DNA from: Janthinobacterium fluminis
GTDB taxonomy: Bacteria; Pseudomonadota; Gammaproteobacteria; Burkholderiales; Burkholderiaceae_D
Direction: 5' to 3'
NCBI RefSeq assembly: GCF_028595325.1
Contig: NZ_JAQQXR010000008.1
Coordinates: 149,378-213,377 of the forward strand
DNA: 64,000 nt
The notes under the pieces: model-generated
Seen by the model: only the letters and a program-made list of their open reading frames with translations
Databases searched by the model: none
Told to the model about the DNA's origin: nothing
Shown here: positions 57,797-64,000 of the stretch, piece by piece
How the letters are laid out: each line of letters opens with the position of its first letter
Numbering within the stretch: the stretch's first letter is position 1
Made by a program: the position numbers and the translations under genes

Positions 57797-58818
57797 ATGC
57801 GCCGCAGTCTGTGCAACTGGTAGAGGAAGACCGGCGTGCCCACCAGCGCGGTGACCACGCCGACCGGCAATTGCTGCGGCGCCAGCACGGTGCGCGCCAG
57901 CGTGTCGGCCAGCACCAGGAAGGTGCCCCCGGCGAGGGTGGCGGCGGGGATCAGCAGGCGGTGGTCGGGGCCGCAGGCGAAGCGCAGCGCGTGCGGCACG
58001 ATCAGGCCGACGAAGCCGATGCTGCCGGCGCTGGTGACGGCGCTGGCGGTGAGCAGGCCGGAGCAGAAGAACAGGCCCTTGCGCAGCGCGCCGACGCGGA
58101 TGCCCAGCGTGGCGGCGGCGTCCGCGTGCAGGGCCAGCACGTTCAGCGAGCGCGCGCTGCGCAGCGCGAACAGCAGCGCCGCCGCCAGCACCAGCCACGG
58201 GGTCAGGCGCAGCGGCGCGCCGGACAGGTCGCCTATCATCCAGAACACCATGCTGCGCAGGCGGCTTTCCGGCGCGATCGACAGCATCAGCGTGACGACG
58301 GCCATGCAGGCCGCCGACAGGATCGCGCCGGTCAGCAACAGCAGCGCGGCGCCACCCTCGGCGGCGCGGCCGCCGCGCAGGTCGCCGCGGGCGAACAGGT
58401 AGAGCAGCGTCGAGACGGCGACGGCGCCGCCGAAGGCGGCCGCGTCGACCACCCACAGCGCGCCCATGAACATGAGCGCCGCCAGGGCGCCCACGGAGGC
58501 GCCGGTCGAGACGCCCAGCACGTAGGGTTCGGCGAGCGGATTGCGCAGCAGCGCCTGCATCATCACGCCGGCCAGCGACAGCGCGGCGCCGGTGACGAAG
58601 GCGGTCAGCGCGCGGCCCAGGCGCAGCTCCAGCAGGGTGGCGGCGAGCGAGCCGCTCTGGCCCCTGGCTATCTCGGCGAGGGCGCCGGGCAGGTCGGCGA
58701 GCGGCAGGGCGATCGAGCCGGTCATGCCGGAGAAGATCAGGCTGGCGAGGGCGAGGGCGAGCAGGGCGACGAGGAGGATGCCGGCCCGGTGGCGCATGTT
58801 GCGGAAAAAAGGATGCAT
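57793..58818 (-). CDS. btuC: Cobalamin ABC transporter permease BtuC
   Basis: 341 aa FecCD-type permease with about ten membrane helices. RLGRALTAFVTGAALSLAGVMMQALLRNPLAEPYVLG is the hallmark region (residues about 65-100), and GFVGLIVPHALR binds the ATPase. It starts 80 bases after the btuB stop and is probably cotranscribed from the riboswitch-controlled promoter. Confidence 0.93.
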   Translation of the reverse strand: MHPFFRNMRHRAGILLVALLALALASLIFSGMTGSIALPLADLPGALAEIARGQSGSLAATLLELRLGRALTAFVTGAALSLAGVMMQALLRNPLAEPYVLGVSTGASVGALAALMFMGALWVVDAAAFGGAVAVSTLLYLFARGDLRGGRAAEGGAALLLLTGAILSAACMAVVTLMLSIAPESRLRSMVFWMIGDLSGAPLRLTPWLVLAAALLFALRSARSLNVLALHADAAATLGIRVGALRKGLFFCSGLLTASAVTSAGSIGFVGLIVPHALRFACGPDHRLLIPAATLAGGTFLVLADTLARTVLAPQQLPVGVVTALVGTPVFLYQLHRLRRI

Positions 58819-58898
58819 GCACGGCCTTATGGCGAATTGGGAATTGCATTATGCAGGGGAACGCGGCGCGGCGCCGCGCTCCCCTGGCTCAGGCCGGC

Positions 58899-60881
58899 TT
58901 AGAAATCGTAGCGGGCCGAGACTTTCAGCTGGCGTCCATCGCTAGGATAGATGCCGCCGTTGCAGGCGTAGGCGTTGCTGAAGTACTTTTTGTCGCTCAG
59001 GTTTTTTCCGCTCAGGGCGAATTCCCAGGCGCCCAGTTTTCTGGCGTAGCGGGCGTCGACCGTGGTGAATGAGGGAATCTGGCCGGAGCAGGTATTGCTG
59101 AAGTCGCCGCCGTAGCGCTGGCTGTCGACCCATTGCACGCCGACGTCGGCGCTCTGGCCGTCGTTCGGCAGCCACGACAGGCGCATCGAGACGGTGTTTT
59201 TCGGCACCAGCACCATGGTTTTTCCGGCGTGCGGGCCTTCGCTGAAGGTCGCCTTGACGTGCTGCAGGTGGCCACTCAGGCGCCAGTTGGCGGCCAGTTG
59301 GGCTTTGCCTTCGATTTCAATGCCTTCGCGCCTGGTCGGGGCCAGGTTGGTGTTGGCGCCATATTGCATCAGGGTCGGATCGTAGTAGATCTCGTTCGTC
59401 AGCCGATGGCGGAACAAGCGCGCCGTCAGGCTGTGCGCGCTGTCGCCGACGGTGGCGCCGAGTTCCAGGTCGCGCGATTTTTGCGGCAACAGCGGCGCGC
59501 CGGTCGACGTCGAGCCGTTCTCGTCGGATGTGGCGATGCGGTAGCTCTGGCCCACCTTGGCGTGCAGGTTCACCAGCGGCGCCACGTCGTAGCTGCCCTG
59601 CAGGTCCCAGGCGTTCAGGCTCTGCTTCAAGTCGTAGTTGGTGCGCGCAAACTGCCCGCGCGTGAAGGAATCCTTGTCGAACGTCTCGTGGCGCACGCCG
59701 GCAGCGACGCGGGCGCGGTGAGGGCCGTCGAACTTGATTTCGTCGCGCAGATAGATTGCCTGCGATTTCTGCGACGAGTCGTCCATCCAGCTGGTGGTGC
59801 GGTTCCAGCGGATCAGGTCGATACCTGCCACCATTTCGTTGAGCAGGTCGCCGAATTGCCCCAAGTGGCGCAGGCGCGGCGAGAACTGGGTCTGTTTGCT
59901 TTCGTAGACGGAGTTCGATGGGCCGTTGCTGCGGTAATAGGTCGACTTGGCGGTCTTTTCGCGGTGCGACAGCTCTGCCGCCAGGTCGAAGGCGCCGATG
60001 CGGCGTTCGATGAAGGCCGTCAGGCGGTCGCTGTCGTACGAGGCAAAATCGTTCGGCGAATTGGTCTTGCGCGGTGTGGCATGGAATTCCGCCAACGACA
60101 AGCCGCCGGCCAGGCGGTAGTCCTGGTTGGCACGGTCGAGGCGCACGCCGACGCGGCCGTTCTGCAGCGCCCACTGCGCGCCGATGTGGTAGTTGTTTTG
60201 CTCGAATTTGTTGTTGTCGCGGTAGTTGTCGCTGCGCTGAGCGCCGATGCCGGCGTCGAGCGAGAAACCGTTCCACGACTGCGTCGCCGAAGCGCGCAGT
60301 TCGCGCTGGCCGAGCTGGCCCACTTCGGCGTACACGGTGCCGCGGCCGCCTTGTTTGCCCGGGTGTTTGGTGACGATGTTGATGATGCCGCCGGTGGCGC
60401 CGTCGCCGTACAGCACGCTGCTGCCGCCGCGGGTGATCTCGATGCGTTCGACGCTGTCGATTTGAATGGTCGACAGCGCAGCCTCGGACAGTTCATTTTC
60501 CGACATGCGTACGCCGTCCACCACGACCACCATGTTGTTGCTGCTGTTGCTGCCGAAGCCGCGCATGTCGAAGACGTAGTCGGAACTGCCGGTCAGGCTT
60601 TTGCGGCCGAAGACGCCGCCGATTTTGTTGATCGCCTCGCCGACGCTGCCGGCGCCGGCGCGGCGGATTTCGTCGGCCGTGATGACGGTGGCGCCGATCG
60701 GCAACATGGCCGGATCGCTGGTAAAGCGGGCGCCGGTGACGACGACCGGGGCCAGGGTTTGGCTCCGGGGCGCGTCTTGGGCCAGGGCCGGCGCGGCCGC
60801 GATGAAGCACAGGGAAATAGCGGAAGCGCACGCGCGCGGAGTCATTGCCGGGGCGCGGCGGGGCAGTACGGAAGCAGTCAT
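58899..60881 (-). CDS. btuB: TonB-dependent corrinoid receptor BtuB
   Basis: 660 aa outer-membrane receptor. A signal peptide precedes APALAQDAPRSQ. The plug domain begins with a TonB-box-like LAPVVVTGARFT and has GEAINKIGGVFGRK, MRGFGSN, VVVVDGVRM and IEITRGGSSVLYGDGATGGIINIVTK. The barrel ends SARYDF. Assignment to corrinoids rests mainly on the cobalamin riboswitch directly upstream and the btuC-btuD genes downstream, since receptor sequence alone is not decisive. ATG 60881 is used; a second ATG follows 12 codons later. Repression by adenosylcobalamin is expected. Confidence 0.9.
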   Translation of the reverse strand: MTASVLPRRAPAMTPRACASAISLCFIAAAPALAQDAPRSQTLAPVVVTGARFTSDPAMLPIGATVITADEIRRAGAGSVGEAINKIGGVFGRKSLTGSSDYVFDMRGFGSNSSNNMVVVVDGVRMSENELSEAALSTIQIDSVERIEITRGGSSVLYGDGATGGIINIVTKHPGKQGGRGTVYAEVGQLGQRELRASATQSWNGFSLDAGIGAQRSDNYRDNNKFEQNNYHIGAQWALQNGRVGVRLDRANQDYRLAGGLSLAEFHATPRKTNSPNDFASYDSDRLTAFIERRIGAFDLAAELSHREKTAKSTYYRSNGPSNSVYESKQTQFSPRLRHLGQFGDLLNEMVAGIDLIRWNRTTSWMDDSSQKSQAIYLRDEIKFDGPHRARVAAGVRHETFDKDSFTRGQFARTNYDLKQSLNAWDLQGSYDVAPLVNLHAKVGQSYRIATSDENGSTSTGAPLLPQKSRDLELGATVGDSAHSLTARLFRHRLTNEIYYDPTLMQYGANTNLAPTRREGIEIEGKAQLAANWRLSGHLQHVKATFSEGPHAGKTMVLVPKNTVSMRLSWLPNDGQSADVGVQWVDSQRYGGDFSNTCSGQIPSFTTVDARYARKLGAWEFALSGKNLSDKKYFSNAYACNGGIYPSDGRQLKVSARYDF

Positions 60882-60980
60882 GTTAGTCGTTTCATCGGAA
60901 AAAACATCCGGCCTGCGTCCCCGCAAGTCAGATTCAACGGAAGGGACGATGCCGCTGCGGCCCCGCACTTCCACCTGTTT

Positions 60981-61142
60981 TGGCCGGTATCCGGGCTGAC
61001 AAGTCGGACCGCCCCACCTTCCCATGCGATGCACAGTGGTTGTCAGAGGCAGCTCGCCGCCCGTGGGCGACACTTGTTTACCGTTGCGGGGGCAGCACAC
61101 GTTTGCCGGAAAAAATGGCATCGCGTTTCCCGTTTAACTGCG
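60981..61142 (-). promoter_or_regulatory. Cobalamin (B12) riboswitch in the btuB leader
   Basis: On the minus strand the conserved pieces occur in order: AAACGGGAA, GTGCTGCCCCCGCAACGGTAA, CCACTG and TGGGAAGG, and the B12 box GTCAGCCCGGATACCGGCC. This is the full cobalamin aptamer layout; outer limits are approximate. About 100 nt separate the B12 box from the btuB ATG. A run of six T at 60903-60898 follows a possible CGTCCC/GGGACG stem, so control could be by termination or by masking the start. Confidence 0.95.
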
Positions 61143-61177
61143 TCCATGGACATGGGCGCGGGCACCAAAACCCCGCC

Positions 61178-61206
61178 ATTATACGGCTTCGCGCCGGTGC
61201 GGCAAG
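61178..61206 (-). promoter_or_regulatory. Promoter of the btuB riboswitch transcript
   Basis: -35 CTTGCC (61206-61201), 17-base spacer, consensus -10 TATAAT (61183-61178). The predicted start near 61171 is about 30 bases before the aptamer. It begins 23 bases after the cobC stop. Confidence 0.7.
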
Positions 61207-61228
61207 CGCCGGCGGCGCCGGGCGCGGC

Positions 61229-61771
61229 TCAGGAATCGAGAATCAGGCATTGGCCGTAAGCGATCTGGTGCGGTGCTCCGGCCGCCTGTTGCGCCATCGC
61301 CCGCAGCGGCAGACCGGCGTGGCGCGCCGCCAGCAGGCGCATGGTGCCGGCGTGGCAGACGACGAGGGCGGCGGCGGTTTGCCGTTGCGCCAGCTCGTCG
61401 TGGAAGGCGGCCACGCGGGCCGCCATCTGCAGCACGCTTTCGCCGCCGCCTGGCCGGTAGTGGGCGACGTCGGCGGCCCAGGCGTCGACCTCGGCGCGGG
61501 GAATGTCGTCCCAGCTGCGCATTTCCCAGTTGCCGAAGTCGATTTCGGCCAGGCGCGCGTCGACGCTGAGCGAGGCGCAGGGCAGTTGCGCGGCGAGCTC
61601 GGCGCAGCGCCGCAGCGGGCTGGAAAATAGCGGCAGTCCGGGCGCCAGGGTGGCCGCCAGGGCATCCCGCGCGCGCGCCAGCTCGTCCGGCGCGACGGCC
61701 AGGTCGGTGCGGCCGTAGCACAGGCCGGGTGCGACCAGCGGCTTGGGGTGGCGCACCAGGATCAGGCGCAT
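61229..61771 (-). CDS. cobC: Alpha-ribazole phosphatase CobC
   Basis: 180 aa histidine-phosphatase-fold enzyme removing the phosphate of alpha-ribazole phosphate or cobalamin phosphate. MRLILVRHPKPLVAPGLCYGRTDL has the RHP variant of the RHG motif typical of CobC. DFGNWEMRSWDDIP and CHAGTMR supply the other active-site residues. The start at 61771 is two bases past the cobS stop. Third gene of cobT-cobS-cobC. Confidence 0.92.
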   Translation of the reverse strand: MRLILVRHPKPLVAPGLCYGRTDLAVAPDELARARDALAATLAPGLPLFSSPLRRCAELAAQLPCASLSVDARLAEIDFGNWEMRSWDDIPRAEVDAWAADVAHYRPGGGESVLQMAARVAAFHDELAQRQTAAALVVCHAGTMRLLAARHAGLPLRAMAQQAAGAPHQIAYGQCLILDS

Positions 61772-61772
61772 G

Positions 61773-62576
61773 TCAGTGCCAGGCACCGCGGCCGAGGGCG
61801 GCCAGCACGGCCAGGTACAGCACGACCTCCGTGACTTGCTGCACGGCGCCCAGGCAATCGCCCGTGTAGCCGCCCAGCCGGCGGACAATTTTGCGGGCCA
61901 GCCAGAGCGCCGCCAGCGCCGCCGCCAGCGCGCCGCCCAGGATTGCCGTCCAGGGCAGCAAGCCGGCCAGGCCGAGCACGGCGGCGGGCAGGGCGGCGCC
62001 CAGCGCGGCGACGGCAAACTCCGGCGTCGTCATGTCTTCGGCCAGCGGCTTGGCCTTGCCCTCGGCGCGGGCATAGTCGAGGCGCCAGATCAGCGCGCAG
62101 GCGGCCAGGCGCGACAGCGGGTGGGCCAGGAACAGCGCGCCGCACATGGCCGCCGGCGGCAGCAGCGACAGCACCAGGCACTTCAGCGCGAGCAGGCAGC
62201 CGATGCCGATCGCGCCATAGGCGCCGATGCGCGAATCCTTCATGATCTCCAGCACGCGCTCGCGCGTCATGCCGCCGCCGAAGCCGTCGCACATATCGGC
62301 GAAGCCGTCCTCGTGGAAGGCGCCGGTGGCGTAGATGCCGGCCGCCGTCGCGAGCAGCGCGGCGACCGGCGCCGGCCACAGGCAGGCGGCCAGCGCGTAC
62401 ACGGCGCCGGCGATGGCTGCCACGACGACGCCGACGAGCGGGAAATAGCGCGACGCGTGGTGCAGCCAGGCGGCCTCGAACCCGACCCAGCGGGGAATCG
62501 GCAAGCGCGTGAAAAACTGCAGCGCAATAAAGAACAGGCGGCACTGATGCAGGACGGCGGCGAACGGACGCGGCAT
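61773..62576 (-). CDS. cobS: Adenosylcobinamide-GDP ribazoletransferase CobS
   Basis: 267 aa polytopic membrane enzyme that joins adenosylcobinamide-GDP to alpha-ribazole. LQFFTRLPIP is the family start and FHEDGFADMCDGFGGG the catalytic metal-binding motif. About six to seven membrane helices. A TGDCLGA segment near the C-terminus is conserved. Begins 10 bases after cobT. Confidence 0.95.
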   Translation of the reverse strand: MPRPFAAVLHQCRLFFIALQFFTRLPIPRWVGFEAAWLHHASRYFPLVGVVVAAIAGAVYALAACLWPAPVAALLATAAGIYATGAFHEDGFADMCDGFGGGMTRERVLEIMKDSRIGAYGAIGIGCLLALKCLVLSLLPPAAMCGALFLAHPLSRLAACALIWRLDYARAEGKAKPLAEDMTTPEFAVAALGAALPAAVLGLAGLLPWTAILGGALAAALAALWLARKIVRRLGGYTGDCLGAVQQVTEVVLYLAVLAALGRGAWH

Positions 62577-62586
62577 GCGGCGGACC

Positions 62587-63621
62587 TTATGCCGACTTTT
62601 CGCTGACCTGGGCCGACTCGAACGTGGCCATCTCGCGCAGGAAATTCACGGCCGCGTGCAGCAGCGGCAAGGCCAGCGCCGAACCGGTGCCTTCGCCCAA
62701 ACGCAGATCGAGGCGCAGCAGCGGGCGGGCGTGCAGATTGTCGAGCAGACGCTGATGGCCGCTCTCGTCCGAGCAGTGGGAGAAAATGCAGTAGTCCAGA
62801 ATCGCCGGTTGCAGACGCGCCGCCACCAGCAATGCGCTGGTGACGATAAAGCCGTCGATCAGCAGCACCATGCGCCGTTCGGCCGCCTGCAGCATGGCCC
62901 CGGCTATCATCGCAATTTCGAAGCCGCCGAAGGTGGCCAGCACGTCCAGCGGCTCGGTGGCGCCGGCGTGGCGGGCCACGGCCGCTTCGATCACATGTTG
63001 CTTGTGCAAAATGCCGTCGGCCGTCAGTCCGGTGCCGGCGCCGACGCACTCGGCCACGGGAATGCCGGTCAACTTGTGCATCAGCGCGGCCGCGGCCGTG
63101 GTGTTGCCGATGCCCATTTCGCCAAAGCCGATCACGTCGCCGTCCAGCTCCGCCACCAGGGCCATGCCGGCGTCGATGGCGGCGCCGCACTGTTCCGCCG
63201 TCATCGCCGGCTCCGCCGCGAAATTGCGCGTGCCCGGGCCGATTTTCCGGCTCAGCAAGCCGTCGCGCGGGCCGAATTCGTGGTTCACGCCCGCATCTAC
63301 TATATATAAGGCGCAATCGTTCTGGCGCGCAAACACATTGATCGCTGCGCCCTTGGCCAGGAAGTTCTCCACCATCTGCCAGGTCACGCTTTGCGGGTAG
63401 GCTGAAATGCCTTCGGCGACAACGCCGTGGTCGGCGGCGAAGACCAGAATGGCCGGTTGCGCCAATTCCACCTGGGCCGTCTTCTGGATCAGACCTATCT
63501 GCTTGGCTACCGTTTCCAGCACGCCCAGACTGCCGAGCGGCTTGGTCTTGTTGTTGATGGCCTTATCAAGCAGGGTTGCCAGGGCGTCGTCGCGGGTCGG
63601 AGTGATGTGTGGGATAGTCAT
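62587..63621 (-). CDS. cobT: Nicotinate-nucleotide:dimethylbenzimidazole phosphoribosyltransferase CobT
   Basis: 344 aa enzyme activating the lower ligand base. KTKPLGSLGVLE, FAADHGVVAEGIS, GEMGIGNTTAAAA and the catalytic glutamate in GEGTGSALALPLL are visible. It heads cobT-cobS-cobC. No cobalamin aptamer lies upstream, so this unit seems not to be under the same riboswitch. Upstream sequence 63622-63790 is shared with promoters facing the rRNA operon. Confidence 0.96.
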   Translation of the reverse strand: MTIPHITPTRDDALATLLDKAINNKTKPLGSLGVLETVAKQIGLIQKTAQVELAQPAILVFAADHGVVAEGISAYPQSVTWQMVENFLAKGAAINVFARQNDCALYIVDAGVNHEFGPRDGLLSRKIGPGTRNFAAEPAMTAEQCGAAIDAGMALVAELDGDVIGFGEMGIGNTTAAAALMHKLTGIPVAECVGAGTGLTADGILHKQHVIEAAVARHAGATEPLDVLATFGGFEIAMIAGAMLQAAERRMVLLIDGFIVTSALLVAARLQPAILDYCIFSHCSDESGHQRLLDNLHARPLLRLDLRLGEGTGSALALPLLHAAVNFLREMATFESAQVSEKSA

Positions 63622-63697
63622 AAGAGAGCGAAATAGGATGGAGTGGAGCCGTCGCTACGATAGCACACCGATATCCGTCGCTGACACCAGAAAGGTC

Positions 63698-63727
63698 TTG
63701 CCAAGGTGGCGGGTGTTTGGCTATAGT
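63698..63727 (+). promoter_or_regulatory. Upstream promoter candidate of the rRNA operon
   Basis: TTGCCA (63698-63703), 18-base spacer, TATAGT (63722-63727). Confidence 0.5.
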
Positions 63728-63789
63728 GCGCCTCCCTGACGAGAGGCACTGGATGCCGATCAGAATGGAAGCGCGGTAAAAAGCAGGGG

Positions 63790-63818
63790 TTGACGAAACA
63801 AGCGAAACGCTTCATACT
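63790..63818 (+). promoter_or_regulatory. Downstream promoter of the rRNA operon
   Basis: TTGACG (63790-63795), 17-base spacer, CATACT (63813-63818), then a pyrimidine-rich discriminator. Confidence 0.6.
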
Positions 63819-64000
63819 CTTTCTTCTTCGCGGCTGACAAACAAAACGCTTTGTCGCCAAGCCGCAGCAGCACAGAGCAAGTTCTTTAAAAATTAACAGT
63901 CGATAAATGTGGGCATTTGATGATGGTGCCGGCGGACTTCGGTCCGCCGCATACTTAAATTATTAAATGCTCGCGAAAAAGAAATATAGGATGTTTCGCA
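63819..64000 (+). ncRNA. Leader of an rRNA operon (16S gene begins beyond the window)
   Basis: GTTCTTTAAAAATTAACAGT at 63880-63899, then GATAAATGTGGGCATTTGATG, is the leader sequence typical of betaproteobacterial rrn operons. It includes a boxA-like CTTTAAA used for antitermination. A perfect 7-bp stem capped by a CTTCGG tetraloop lies at 63931-63948, consistent with boxB or processing structure. No mature 16S sequence is visible by 64000. Confidence 0.75.

Noticed and set aside
63622..63790. Second cobalamin riboswitch upstream of cobT
   Set aside because: No B12 box or CCCCCGCAACGG core is present on the minus strand there.

Overview
The window reads as chromosome of a high-GC betaproteobacterium of the Oxalobacteraceae (Janthinobacterium/Duganella/Massilia type). 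This rests on gene content and order: a complete dcw cluster followed by a peroxiredoxin gene, lpxC and secA; pilB-pilC-pilD-coaE-zapD-yacG; rpoH near ftsYEX; a Neisseria/Bordetella-type porin; and a betaproteobacterial rrn leader at the right edge. Most of it is core genome. I see no prophage, insertion sequence or CRISPR array.

Layout. 1-530: start of rpoH (minus, cut by the left edge), with a CIRCE operator lying across its promoter. 1012-4676: ftsX, ftsE, ftsY and a MerR-type, CarH/LitR-like B12-binding regulator (minus). 5280-6621: a highly expressed porin with a long structured leader. 6770-9072: a small secreted protein of unknown function and a ThDP-dependent enzyme. 9194-9709: a long palindromic REP-like element abutting the RNase P RNA gene and its terminator. 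9905-10200: an AT-rich island ending in the mra promoter with phased MraZ boxes. 10267-27375: the dcw cluster mraZ-rsmH-ftsL-ftsI-murE-murF-mraY-murD-ftsW-murG-murC-ddlB-ftsQ-ftsA-ftsZ, mostly with overlapping stop/start codons. 27536-33682: peroxiredoxin, EamA transporter, lpxC, dciA (minus), secA. 33736-37429: a minus-strand operon of an outer-membrane barrel protein, a PstS-like periplasmic protein and a PAS histidine kinase, with a perfect FNR-type box upstream. 37680-40193: argJ, a DUF815 ATPase, mutT. 40190-46620 (minus): yacG, zapD, coaE, pilD, an autonomous unknown gene with its own promoter and terminator, pilC, pilB. 46819-50173: a CorC-type membrane protein and a Tat-exported PhoD phosphatase. 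50263-63621 (minus): corrinoid uptake and late cobalamin synthesis, with btuB behind a cobalamin riboswitch. 63698-64000: promoters and leader of an rRNA operon whose 16S gene starts beyond the window.

How it works together. The dcw block, ftsYEX, zapD and secA supply wall synthesis, division and membrane insertion. The cobalamin block takes up corrinoids (BtuB, BtuF, BtuC, BtuD), adenosylates and amidates them (CobO, CbiA, CbiP/CobQ), and attaches the lower ligand (CobD, CbiB, CobU, CobT, CobS, CobC). No corrin-ring methyltransferases are present here, so in this window the pathway looks like salvage or late steps only. The CarH-like regulator at 3735-4676 is a possible consumer of the adenosylcobalamin.

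The best leads for something undescribed are the barrel/PstS-like/kinase operon with its FNR-type box, the self-contained orphan gene between pilC and pilD, the structured porin leader, the palindrome at the rnpB promoter and the CarH-like regulator next to ftsYEX. All are inferences from reading the sequence; no database search was run.
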